From Adiantum capillus-veneris (taxonomy: Eukaryota > Streptophyta > Polypodiopsida > Polypodiales > Pteridaceae): a DNA stretch of 64,000 bases. The stretch lies in NCBI GenBank assembly GCA_014529385.2, contig CM043969.1, positions 23,066,446 to 23,130,445 on the forward strand, written 5' to 3'. Positions 10,540 through 22,344 of this stretch are shown here, one piece after another; position 1 is the first letter of the stretch; each line of letters begins with the position of its first letter. The notes beneath the pieces are model-generated. The model was not told where the DNA came from. It saw nothing but the letters and a program-made list of their open reading frames with translations, and did not search any database. The position numbers and the translations under genes are program-made.

Positions 10540-11700
10540 CAGGAGATGGACGACGTTCCTTTCACTTGTAAAAGGGAAACTATTCTTCTTGAAAACCATT
10601 CAATAGAGGGTGAGAGGATTAATGCCTAATTGTACTTAACTATAAACATAAACTTAAGCCCTACACTTGTCGCTTGAGTAAGACTAGCCAATCTTGTAAG
10701 CATTCTTTGTAAGACTAACTTGAATCAAAGAAGGACTTGAATTGGGTGCATCAATCAAGGCTTGAAGTCTTCCCTCTCCTTCTCTCTTCATCAAATTGGT
10801 GAATAACTCCCAAAGGGTTTACCAAATAAAGTGTTTTGCTTTGTGATTTTGTTGGTTTTTTTAAAATTCCATTTTTCATCTCTAGCCCACCCTATATCTC
10901 TATCTCTATTTCCAAATATGTTCCCATACCTAACTATTATCCACCTCTAATTCTACAACTACCTTTGTCTCGATCTCTACTTCTACTTCTATCTCTATCT
11001 CTATCTCCATCTCTCTTGTGCCCTAATTATTTTTATTGAAGGCATTCAAGCAAGGACACTCCGTCAAAGCAACAAGAAACCTTCTTGGGAAGCTATGCTA
11101 ATGCACAAGGTGAGTATTCATGTCTTTACATAGAAACACTCTCACAAATCTCTCTCATTCTCTCTACCAACTCTCGGTTCTCCTAGTTATAGGTACATCT
11201 CTCCCTGTAGTACCCTTATAGGCAAGAATAGGGCTTGGGAGGAAAACTTATCTTCATTTCAGATCTCTTACATTGCAAAAATACCCTAGATGAATAATTC
11301 ACATTATGTGAAATTTTTTTGTTTCCACTTTGTGCAATCCATTACAGTTAACATATGGATTAGCCTTAAGATCCACTTCCAACAATGTATAGTGTTTCTC
11401 TTTAGCTCACAAAGGCTTATGAAATACTTTGTTTGCCAAATCCCATCGTACTACCCCTATTAGATATATATTTTTTGGGATATAAGTATAGTTATTTTCA
11501 GATAAACCAAGAGGATTTGTATCGCAAGATTTTCTATTATGTAGTTTCCCAAATGATAGCTGACAAAAACTCTTTGCTCAACAAGCCCTATTGCCATGAC
11601 AAATGCAATCATGTGAAGGTTGGTTTCATTCTATCTTGGTGCCTTCTATAATATTAGGTGCTATGAAACTAGCCGCAACGACAACTCCTTCTCTGAGTAG
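10540..11700 (+). repeat. Diverged LTR relic related to gypsy element B
   Basis: The plus strand aligns, with many substitutions and indels, to the reverse complement of the element B LTR. Shared words include TAATGCCTAATTGTACTTA (10619-10640), TCTCTCATTC, AGGTACATCTCTCCC and GGCAAGAATAGGGCTTGGGAGG (about 11222-11244), then AACATATGGATTAGCC and AACCAAGAGGATTTGTA (about 11502-11524). The two small LTR ORFs of element B have decayed counterparts here: MNNSHYVKFF at 11290 and NQEDLYRK at about 11504. This is an older member of the same LTR family inserted in the opposite orientation. Confidence 0.75.
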
Positions 11701-12345
11701 ACCAGATCTTTATACGTGAATTTGTGTCCATCTTGCTTGTTGACGGAATTATCATTATCTATCAATTTGGAGACAGAGAGATTTGTTTATTAAGTAGGTG
11801 GTGATTCAAACCTTAACTATTTCTCCATCCTTATTTGTCAAAGCGGCCTCTCCATAATAATGTATGGAGCTTATGAGCCCCCTAGAAATTTGTGCCCCAT
11901 GGAGGTAGTCTATATAATGTATTTGTTTGAAAGCACCTTGATCCTTTGATCACTTATCACTACTAAAGCAATTTCCATAGCTCTTTTGGCAATACGGTTG
12001 TCTTTATTTTTGTACCATCGGCCGATTGGAACCTTCCAATAAAGATGTTGGCCAGTATTTTGGCAAGCTCATTCTCTGAAAGTTGAGCTTTCTCGTTGGA
12101 GGAGATCTCCACCACTTGATAGGGGACAGCTTCCCATTGCTTTTTGGGTCTTCTGCGAGGCATTGTAGCATCAGAAAATTGCCCAATTAGCTCCTAAATT
12201 TGTCCAAAAAGTTATCGAGAAAGTCAAAAAATGCAAACTTGACCATTAAATAAAAAATGAGCATAACTTGATAAAAAAGAAGTTTAAACTTAACCAAACT
12301 TCAACAGAGAAGTAGGTCATATGGTTACATGTCATATTTGGCTCA
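11701..12345. other. Gene-free DNA next to the LTR relic; one unrecognised minus-strand frame
   Basis: A 66-residue minus-strand frame at 11963-12163 begins MPRRRPKKQWEAVPYQVVEI and is the only notable frame. It has no motif I recognise. Its position next to an LTR relic could fit a retroelement fragment, but the strand is opposite to that relic and nothing supports this further. Confidence 0.25.
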
Positions 12346-12351
12346 AGAGGA

Positions 12352-13582
12352 CATAGATCATGATCCATGTTGGAACACATCTGGAAATTCTAATGATACC
12401 ATCTAATAAAGCATGCTTTGAGGATATTGTGGTTCAAATATTTTTGAATTCTGATCGTTGGTTGATCGTTTATGTTACTTTTTTCAAACTTTGAGAAATT
12501 TGGCACTTTGGTTAAGATTTGGCATTCAAATGGCATGAAACTTTAGGGTTAGGCTATTCTTGGCATTTGAGACCTGATGACATGACTTTGATCTGGAAAA
12601 CTCTTAAGGGATCATGGATCGCGATCCATGTTTGGAATCTTTTTGCGGCGGTGAAACTTGGGATACCTATTCATATAGCATTCCTAGCATACTATGAATA
12701 TATTTTCAAATTTAGACAAGTTCTTCTAAAGGTTCTCCAATTTTCCAAGTTATGGCCCACTTTGATCTGACTTTGCTATATCTAGTTTCGGCTGGCATCT
12801 TTGATCTCTGATGGTGATCAATATATCTGATAACTTTTCCATTTGATGATTTGGAGTTGAAGAAGTACCCAGATCCCAACTTTTTATTGAATTTTACAAG
12901 ACATGGAGATCTATTTGAACCCTCCAATCTCTTTGGTAAGTTTTGCCCACTTTTTAAGAAAGTTTTGCTTTTAGTGACATACTTTAAACTCACCAACTCT
13001 TTTTGGCATCAAAAATTTTCCCAAGACCATAATTTTAGCAGAGTTAACCCTTTGACAATGCTAAAATTGACAATTGAAGCACTTTACATGACCAAATACT
13101 GAAATCTTGCCACATTTCACACTCATAGACTTGTACACACACTCTGCACCCAATTTTTCACAAATTTTCTCAAGGGGTTCATGGATCGTGATCCATGTTT
13201 ATACACTATTCTGGACCAAACTTTGGGCTTAGCTTCCATGCATATTCACTAAGATAATGGTGAACTTCTTCTTGTATTTGGGTCAAGTTTTCCAATTGTG
13301 GGTAAAAATGACCATTTGGTGAGTTAAATTCTATTTTTTCGTAGTTTTTGATGACTTCAATGTCCATTTTTCCCCAAATTTGAAGGGCACATTTTCGAAG
13401 GCATGAGCAAACTGACTGGATTGAATTCTTCCTATTTTGGCATGTTAGGAGTCATGGATCACGATCCATGTCTAACAACATCTTAAATATGTGATTACAG
13501 CAGAGTAGATGCTTTCACAATATATATTTTGCACAAATTATTTTTGCAAAATGAGGTGGGGAGTCATAGATCGCAATCCATG
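12352..13582. repeat. Dispersed 18-bp palindrome family (CATGGATCNNGATCCATG)
   Basis: Five copies, one degenerate, occur at 12352-12369, 12613-12630, 13180-13197, 13453-13470 and 13565-13582. The central two bases vary (CG, TG, GT, AC, GC/AA variants) while the arms CATGGATC/GATCCATG are mostly conserved. Flanks share only a short G-rich lead and a following T-rich start. I see no gene in the surrounding DNA. Confidence 0.8.
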
Positions 13583-13862
13583 TTCCACCCCATTTCGAAA
13601 CTATGATGACATGGACTGATTTTGCCTAGTGATTGGAGTCTTTTGGTGAAAAAAATATTGAATTTGAATTTCAATTGACTTCCCAAAATTCCTTTGGTAG
13701 TTTAGGGATTTCCCACTTTTGATTTGATTCATTCAATTTTTGTGATTGTTCTTGTGTACATCTGACTATACATGACTATCAATGCACATATAAGGAGCAT
13801 ACTTGTCAAATCCTGTGAAGTATGGGTGTCTGGCGTGGCTGTAGCAGGAAAACTTTGGGTAT

Positions 13863-13865
<3 letters not shown>

Positions 13866-13932
<67 letters not shown>
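13866..13932. repeat. (CT)n microsatellite
   Basis: About 67 bp of uninterrupted CT. The open frame across it is meaningless. The 250 bp that follow, up to the copia LTR, contain no recognisable gene. Confidence 0.95.
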
Positions 13933-13935
<3 letters not shown>

Positions 13936-14403
13936 GTGTATAAATGCAAATGAGGTCTAGCTTGGCTTATTTACCTAGATGTGCTTGGCTTACCCTCAAA
14001 GCTCTGTGCATACCTACCTTAATTTCCCACATTTGTCATGTCATACCACCTGTGGCTCACATGGTTTGTCAATTGGTGGACACATGTTTGCTAATGATTA
14101 TTTTGTAATTATGATTCGTTGCAAGTTGGCCCCAATTTTGACATGTGTCAAATCCTTCCATATTTGACATGTTTGAAGCTCGTGTTCTTACCATATACAT
14201 GTGGTAGTGATGTGTGTGAACACACTTAGGACCGTCGGGACATTTTTTCCCGCATTAGGAGGTTTTTTCCCCCATGCATTGTATATACGCCCATCACTCT
14301 AGAGCTATCTTAACTTTCCATTGCACACTAAGTGATACACTCTCTGTTGTGTGCCTTGAGATTCCTTCATATTCTCCAAGATGTGTCTATTTTCTTGCAA
14401 CCC

Positions 14404-14861
14404 TAATTTCAACAATTGGTATCAAAGCAAGTTGCGTCCTCTCGGGCTTAGTTGCTAGCAGCTCCAACACACACCTACTCACTTTCATTGATTTTTGTAA
14501 TCTTTGGCAAGAGTCAGCAAGTCAAAGAATACTTTGGGTAAGTTTGTAGAGCTTGGTCTGCTCTGATTTTTGACTGATTGGGCTCATTTTGGCCTCTATT
14601 TTCGCTACACATAGGTGTTATGCATGCAATTCTAATTTCAACAATTGGTATCAGAGCAGGTTGCGTCCTCTCGGGCTTAGTTGCTAGAAGCTCCAACACA
14701 CACCTACTCACTTTCATTGATTTTTGTAATCTTTGGCAAGAGTCATCAAGTCAAAGAATACTTTGGGTAAGCTTGTAGAGCTTGGTCTGCTCTGATTTTT
14801 GACTGATCGGGCTCATTTTGGCCTCCATTTTCGCTACACATAGGTGCTATGCATGCAATTT
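14404..14861 (+). repeat. 229-bp tandem duplication of the copia leader including the PBS
   Basis: The block starting at TAATTTCAACAATTGGTATCA is repeated with a period of 229 bp (TTGGTATCA at about 14415 and 14644). The second copy has the canonical TTGGTATCAGAGC and the first has an A in place of the G. Both copies continue through CTCTCGGGCTTAGTTGCTAG and ATTTTCGCTACACATAGGTG. Confidence 0.9.
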
Positions 14862-15008
14862 TATCATTTTGTGTAGAATTTTTGTTAGTGTCTTTTTTGC
14901 ATAATAGGTTCGTACAATATTCTACAGGTTATGCTATATAGACATGTTGGTCTCACTTTGTTTCTCCTCTTTTCGAGAAATTTTCACGTCAGGTGCATGC
15001 ATTTGTCA

Positions 15009-15790
15009 TGGCTGAAAACACATATGTGTTCAAGATGTTTGCTGTTGAGGACAGACTGGATGGGGACAATTACCCTATGTGGGACTACATGATGCAACAT
15101 GTTATTGTGTCAAATGTTATTTGGAATATTGTGCAGGGCATTGATGTACGTCCTAGATTTGAGGATGTAGGCGATGTTGAGTATGTTGTAGGTTTTGGTG
15201 GCATGATTGCTGCTGCCAAAGCTGTTTTGCCTACGACTGAGCAAGCTTGTTGTTGGGATATAGAATATGCGTAGGCTTATGCATTAATTGCATTTTTTGT
15301 GAAGCGCACTATTACTTCTCACATTTGTTCAACAAAATCTATAAAATAGGCTTGGGATACTCTTGTTGGTCTTTATGCAACTCGCAATGAGACAAAAATT
15401 TCATTACTGCATAAAGAGCTAGAGTCAAAGATTATGCATGAGGAAGATGAAATGAATACTTTCCTTGCTGGTGTCAAGGATATGAATGAGCAACTTATTT
15501 CTTCAAGTAAAGTCATTTCTGACAGTTTGCTTGTGCAGACTATTGCAAGAGTAACATTCCAGAAAAAATAGGGCTAAATAGCATGTAGTTGAACAGGCTT
15601 TTATTGTTGCTCAAATAAAAGGTGATAACAGTAATGTAACCACTTATCACGGTTCTTCTACGAGTGGAAAATATGATGTTCCTAATGCTTTTTCTAGAAC
15701 CACTTCAGCTGGGAATTGTGGTGATAACGGAAAAAATAAGATGCCTTGCCATTATTGTAAAGCTAATGATCACTTGATCAAGTAGTGTCC
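15009..15790 (+). pseudogene. Copia gag (UBN2-type) with zinc knuckle, decayed
   Basis: The frame starting at 15009 (MAENTYVFKMFAVEDRLDGD) contains GDNYPMWDYMMQHVIV, typical of plant copia gag proteins. It continues after a stop near 15272 with AWDTLVGLYATRNETKI and LESKIMHEEDEMNTFLAGV. At about 15740-15790 the zinc knuckle reads CHYCKANDHLIK, then a stop where the knuckle would continue, then CP. Gag forms the particle and binds RNA. Several stop codons interrupt this copy. Confidence 0.85.
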
Positions 15791-15959
15791 AAAATTGAAG
15801 ACAAAAGAGCCTAAGAAGAAAGAGGCTAGATCAACTATAGGGTCCAATACAAGTGTAGCTATTGTAGAGTCTTCTATGAAAAGGGATTGTGATGCTGATG
15901 TGGAGACAGAGTGGGCTTTTAGTGCAAAGTGTACTTATAATCTTGTTTTCCTTGATACA

Positions 15960-17180
15960 TATGTCGATTGCTGCAAATTCACATGTGTGGTATTTTGACA
16001 GTGGTGCTACAAATCACATTACCTCACATCGTGATTTGTTTACCTCTCTTGAGTGTGGTTTGCATGGGAATACTATCAGGCGTGCCAAAAATGCCTCTTA
16101 TCTAGTTCAAGGAGTTGGAAAGATTGTGCTTACTACTGTAAATGACAGTTCTTTCACACTTGTTGATGCATTGTATGCTCATGGGATTAAGAAGAAATTT
16201 TTGTCTATATCAGCACTTGCTAGACTTGAACTTGTAGTAAAATGGTAGTTCTTTCACACTTGTTGATGCATTGTATGACATTGGACTAAGGATAATCTTT
16301 TGTCTATATCTGCACTTGCTAGACTTGAAATTGTAATCAAATTTGTGGATGATAGATGTACAATACATGATCTCAATTTTGGTGATGGAATTGTCGCATC
16401 TGGAATTTTATGAGGTGGTTTGTATAAGCTCACTTTGTATGAAAAATGTGGATAGAATTTTTCAAATGTTGTTGTGGATTCAAAGGCTGTTTCAGATACA
16501 AAAATTTGGCATGCAAGTTTTGAACATCTGAATTTTGCCAGTTTTCTACCTTTGCAAAAAATTGATATGGTTGCTTCTTTGACAAATCTTGAAGCACCTA
16601 TTAATCATGTTCATGAAGGCTGTATTTTAGGTAAGATGCATCATTTGAAGTTTCCAAAGGATGGTTCAGCTAGGGCCACATGTAGGTTGTAGCTTTTGCA
16701 TACTGATGTTTGTGGGCCCATGCAAACCCTATCCTTGGGCAATTACCTTTACTTCATGACTTTCATTGATGATTACTCCAGGAATGCATGGGTGTATCCA
16801 CTTAAAACGAAGTCCAAAGTGTTTACGTGCTTCAAAAAATTTCTAGCTATGATTGAAAATGTCTCGAACTGTACTATGGGCACCCTTCCTTCGGATCGAG
16901 GGGCACCGTCTATTTTGATCGGGGGGAGAATATATGTCTCATGAATTTAATTAATTTTTGGATAGTTTTTGGATAAAACACCAATGTACAATGTTGTATA
17001 TACCTCAGCAAAATGGTGTTACTGAGAGGAAAAACAGGTCACTTACAAAAATTGCATGATCTATGGTCAAAAGACAAGCTTTTTTGTATTTGTTTTGGCT
17101 TGAGGCCATCATGTGTGCCACTAATGTACTAAATAGGTGTCATTTGAAAAGATTTTTAGTCTATGACTTCATATCAAGCA
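15960..17180 (+). pseudogene. Copia protease and integrase region, decayed
   Basis: WYFDSGATNHITSHRDLF (about 15990-16045) is the aspartic protease active-site region. A 100-bp tandem duplication (about 16148-16247 and 16248-16347) breaks the frame just after it. The pre-integrase segment has IWHASFEHLNF and the core has LLHTDVCGPM (first Asp), FIDDYSRNAWVYPLK, LPSDRG (second Asp) and QQNGVTERKNRSL (Glu) near 17010-17040. The three catalytic acids can all be read, but in different frames. Confidence 0.85.
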
Positions 17181-17723
17181 TGACATGATAAAAAGCATTC
17201 TATTAAGCACATTCGTGTTTCTAGCTATTTGGCATATGCTTTGGTGCCACAAACACAACGTAGAAAATTGGATGATAAGGCTATCAAATGTTTTCTTTTT
17301 TTGTTATAGTGCTGAAATAAAAGGTTACAAGGTTGTATCATTTACAAAACAAGTGTATCTTGGTCTCACAGGATGTTGTGTTTTTGGAAGATTTTGTTCA
17401 GCCCTTGCTGTCATGTACTAGAGACAGTTAAGTAAAGACATTGATGACACTTTGTTGCCTTTTTCAATGGTTTAAGTTTGAATGTAAATTACAATGAGGC
17501 AAATGCAGAGCCTATGGGGGTTTCTAAAAATTTTACAAATCAGCCTAGTACTATTGCAGATGTACATGATGTACTTGATGAGTAAAGGGCTAAGAATGAT
17601 CAAGCTAGAGGTATGCCAAAATCGCTAGTGCATACTTTGCAAGATAGCAAATTTGATGCACCTTTGTCTAGTCATACTTGTTCAGGTTCTCTCCATGCAT
17701 CTTATACATCAGATTGATATGCT

Positions 17724-19190
17724 TTGGTTGTGTCTAGCTTACGTGATGTTGATGAACCTCTTTCTTTTGATGAAACACAAAATTCAAAAAATTGGATGGT
17801 TGGCATGCAATCTGAATATGATCCACTTATAAAAAATGACACATGGAATTTATGTGATTTGCCTCTTGGGAAAAATGCCATTGGTATGAAGTGGGTTTAC
17901 AAGTTGAAATGCAAGTTGGATGGTGAGATTGATCGCTATAAGGTGGCTCAACTTGTTGCAAAGGTTTATGGGCACAACAAAAAGACATACATTATGAAGA
18001 TACTTTTTCTCCCACTTGTCGTATGACTACTGTGCATTCTCTATGTGCATTGGTAGCTCATTTTGGTTGGGATGTACATCAGTCAGACATTGTTATTGCT
18101 TTTTTGAATGGTGGCATATTTGAGGAAGTTTATGTAACACAACCTCGTGGTTTTGTCAAGAAAGGACAAGACGATAAAGTGTGCAAATGTAAGAAAACTT
18201 TGTATGGGTTGAAGAAATATGCTCGTGCTTGGTATGAGAAGGATGACACTATGTGGTCAAACAAGGCTTTTATAACATTCCACAGAAAGCACATTGTATG
18301 TAAAGCATGAGGGTGATGTACTTATTATTTTTGTTCTCTATGTGGATGATTTACTGATCATTGGACACAATGAGAGATATATTTTACTAAATTTAAGGCT
18401 AATTTGAATTCTACTTTCAAGATGAAATATTTGGGGATGTTGCATGATTACTTGGGTATATAATTTAAGCAGTGTGATGGTGGTATTTCCTTATGTTAGA
18501 CAAGTTACATAGAAACATTTATATGTAAGTTTAGACTTGAGGATTGCAAACCTATTGCCACTCCCATGGAAACAAGTTTGAAATTGAGTCTTCATGATAG
18601 TGGTGATCCTTTTGATTTCACTCTTTACCAAACTACTATTGCCTACCTTATTTATGTATGCAACACGCGGACGGTTATTCAGTTTGCAATCTCACATGTC
18701 AACAGATTTATGCATAACCTAGGATTTAAGCATTGATAGATTGTCAAGAGGATTTTTTACTACTTGAGTGGAAATTTACATTCTGGTTTGTTTTCTCCCA
18801 AGGGGAGATCATTGCCGCTAGATTTACATGCTTTCTTGGGCTCAAATTGGGCTGGTTGTTTTGACATGCGACTGTCCACAAGTGGTTTTTGTTTCATGCT
18901 TAGCAATTCATGCATATCATGGTTGAGCAACAAGAAACTTGTTATGGCCACTTCCAGTTGTGAGGCTGAGTACAAGGAAGTTTTCATAGTTACGGTTGAG
19001 TGTGATGATGGCTCAGATGGCTTATGCCTTATTTGGGTGCTAGACAGGACACTGCCAACACTATCTACACTAATTAGTTAGAGCGCATTGGCAGTTGCGA
19101 GGAACTCAATTTTTCATGCTCTCACAAAGAACATTGAGGTGCATTACCACTCTGTGAGGGAGAGGCTCTTATAGCAGGAGAGATCATCTT
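17724..19190 (+). pseudogene. Copia reverse transcriptase and RNase H, decayed
   Basis: NWMVGMQSEYDPLIKNDTW and GMKWVYKLKCKLDGEIDRYK open the RVT_2-type reverse transcriptase. It continues past a frame break with WDVHQSDIVIAFLNG and GFVKKGQDDKVCKCKKTLYG. The catalytic LYVDDLL motif is at about 18335-18357. RNase H follows with AGCFDMRLSTSGFCFML and SWLSNKKLVMATSSCEAEY (about 18850-18975). Frame breaks near 18020 and 18310 and several stops make it non-functional. It lies immediately upstream of the polypurine tract and 3' LTR. Confidence 0.87.
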
Positions 19191-19378
19191 GGCTTATGTG
19201 CCAACACATAACAACCTTGGAGATCTTTTCACAAAGGCATTGTCTTCTGAGAAGTTTGAAGCTTTTTGCAAATATTTGGGCTTGCTCCCCTTTGTGGTTT
19301 GATCATGTCCTCAAGGTATGGAACTTTCCTATACTCTATGTGCTAGATCTCATTCACCACATCACTCCCAGGGGGAAT

Positions 19379-19495
19379 TGTACCATATACGTGTGGTAGT
19401 GATGTGCATGAACACATTTAGCATCACCGGGGGCTTTTTTCTCCTCATTAGGAGGGTTTTCCCCCCGCGCATTGTATATATCACTACTACAAGGG
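19379..19495 (+). repeat. Copia 3' LTR, truncated at its right end
   Basis: The LTR aligns to the 5' LTR up to CATTGTATATA (about 19480), then diverges abruptly at CACTACTACAAGGG (19482-19495). The remaining U5 sequence present in the 5' LTR (GAGCTATCTTAACTTTCC and following) is absent. The junction sequence resembles the end of a different CACTA family, but I cannot find its other end. Confidence 0.6.
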
Positions 19496-19499
19496 AAGG

Positions 19500-20990
19500 C
19501 ACAAAGAGCCCTATGAAATATTCAATGTAATATAATACAAACCATAAAATGTCAAATATGCATACCTGATTAATCCCATAGCACGTAATCAAGATTGTAC
19601 GCGATCACAACATTGGGTGCAATCATCCCCCATGCCTAGAGTGAGCTGGCTTCCTCTAGGCATGTATTTATATTAATTCCAAAAAGGGACAGCTCATAAA
19701 TGAGGCTATTTACATTCCACTTTGGGGATAAAGACTTTATTGAACTAACTAAAAACCCTAATTCTTATTGGCTTATTCCATGTCCTGTTATCTACTGTCA
19801 GCCACCTACACATGACTCAGCTACCTTGCCTACTACATCACGCACACATGACCATAAGTGTTAGTGTCCAATTTCTCATAATCCATTGCATAAAAACTAC
19901 ATCTACTCCACATTGCAATTTTCTAAAGCTTGGCTTCAACTGCTCATGAGTCAAATGTCTCTTGATAACTGCACCTACGCCATCGTGCTCACCCTTCCCA
20001 TGACCTGAATGCGAGAAATTCCAAGTCATTTTCAAATCTGTGAGATTTCCATACTGAGCAAAAAAGTAGAATTGTCTTTTTGCTTTGAACTACGAGGCAA
20101 CGCCATTTGACAACACCTAGTGACAACAATATCCTTTAACCAACCATGATGGAGCATGAAGCAATGCTTAACAAAAAGGGTGTCATGAGTTTTAACATAA
20201 AAAAAATAGAAGTGATAATACTCCTTGCTTTTTGCAAATACGTAATGTGAACAAAGATTGTAACCTAGCAAGAGAACCCGTGCATTGATCGAATCTCATT
20301 ATGTTCCTTGAATATGTAGTTCTCATAAAAGTCCACAATTGACACTATGGCATCATTGATGAAGTGACATAAACACTCCTTGAACTGTTTAGCGTGCCTC
20401 TGTAGACCCATTTGTGCTTTATGAACTTGCTCAAATGATCCCTAAACAAATCAAGAAGTTTTGTGCTTGACATCTCTTTATGAGACATGACTTTTGTTTT
20501 CTTTTTCTTGTCAGTTTCAGTTTGACCAGTTTGAATATCTTCACATTCACATGTACACCATTTGAATCCTTCACTAGACATATTGGAAGCTTTTTTGCAG
20601 GTCACATGATTAGCAGTCCCCCAACAAACACTTCAAATTAAAACGGTATGAACTTGTAGCCTTTGGACACAAAAATGATTCCCACAACATTGTAAGGCTT
20701 GAATAATTTTTTGTGTGCACTTTGCATTTCCCACTTGCACCACATATGCCACATCGACAGGCACACTATTTTCTATGCACACCTTTAGCAACATGCCTTG
20801 CTTGGTTTAAAGTGTCTCACAAAAATGACATTTTCACATGTGTGATGCAACATCATGTGTACCGATCGTGAAGCTTTCGCACAAAATAAGGCTTTAGCTT
20901 CTCAAATGCTCTTTGGCATATTTGTACCTTTGGATGATTGTGTTTGAAGTCAAGAAAGAATTACACCTGCATGAAAAGGGAGAAATTTTT
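19500..20990 (-). pseudogene. Relic of an uncharacterised transposase-like gene (DFxENY / HGKGxxDG family)
   Basis: Reading the minus strand, about 20980-20600 gives LKPYFVRKLHDRYTC and a Cys-rich CRCGICGASGKCKVH. From 20600 comes SSTKLLDLFRDHLSKFIKHKWVY, then VDFYENYIFKEHNEIRSMH (about 20320-20265), VTIFVHITY, SNGVASxFKAKRQFYFFAQYG and finally WNFSHSGHGKGEHDGVGAV (about 20030-19965). I recall this motif order from a large family of uncharacterised eukaryotic proteins that look transposon-derived. The conserved Asp residues would suit a DDE-type nuclease, but that is inference. Stops and frame shifts throughout show it is dead. Its left edge adjoins the truncated copia LTR. Confidence 0.55.
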
Positions 20991-21009
20991 GAGATTGTTG
21001 ACAAAATTA

Positions 21010-21318
21010 GGCTTGAAGGAAGTTGAAAGGTCGCTATTAGGATGAGAGGTCACTAGGTTGGAGCTGGAATCTTCTAGATTACTTCCTGGTTGCAAGTACA
21101 CTACCTAGTGAGACCATCCAGGTGATATTGGTGGATATCAAAATGGGAGTGGTGGATAACTGGTGGCTAGTGGGTAGCTTTGAGCAAAGGTGATAGCTGG
21201 TGGATAGCTTTCAGGCTTGAAGGAAGTTGAAAGGTAGCTATCAGGATGAGAGGCCCCACCAGGCTGGAAGTGGAAGCTTCTAGATTACTTCCTGGCTGGC
21301 AATACACTACATAGTGAA
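21010..21318. repeat. ~106-bp imperfect direct repeat, period ~204 bp
   Basis: Blocks at 21010-21115 and 21214-21318 share GGCTTGAAGGAAGTTGAAAGGT, TCTTCTAGATTACTTCCTGG and ACACTAC. The DNA between them has its own GGTGGATA repeats. No coding signal. Confidence 0.75.
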
Positions 21319-22340
<1,022 letters not shown>

Positions 22341-22344
22341 AAGA

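Larger units (their letters stand above)
14187..19490 (+). mobile_element. Decayed Ty1/copia LTR retrotransposon
   Basis: A short 5' LTR (about 14187-14410) contains ACCATATACATGTGGTAGTGATG and CATTAGGAGG. The same words recur in a 3' LTR starting at about 19379, directly after a polypurine tract (CAGGGGGAATTG). A primer-binding site, TTGGTATCAAAGC, complementary to initiator Met-tRNA, follows the 5' LTR. Coding order on the plus strand is gag, zinc knuckle, protease, integrase, reverse transcriptase, RNase H, which is the copia order. Many stops and frame breaks show that it is dead. The 3' LTR breaks off after about 19480, where it meets CACTACTACAAGGG. Confidence 0.92.

Noticed and set aside
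11963-12163. MPRRRPKKQ-type minus-strand frame as a gag start of the 10.5-11.7 kb LTR relic
   Set aside because: It is on the strand opposite to the relic's sense and does not resemble the element B gag start.
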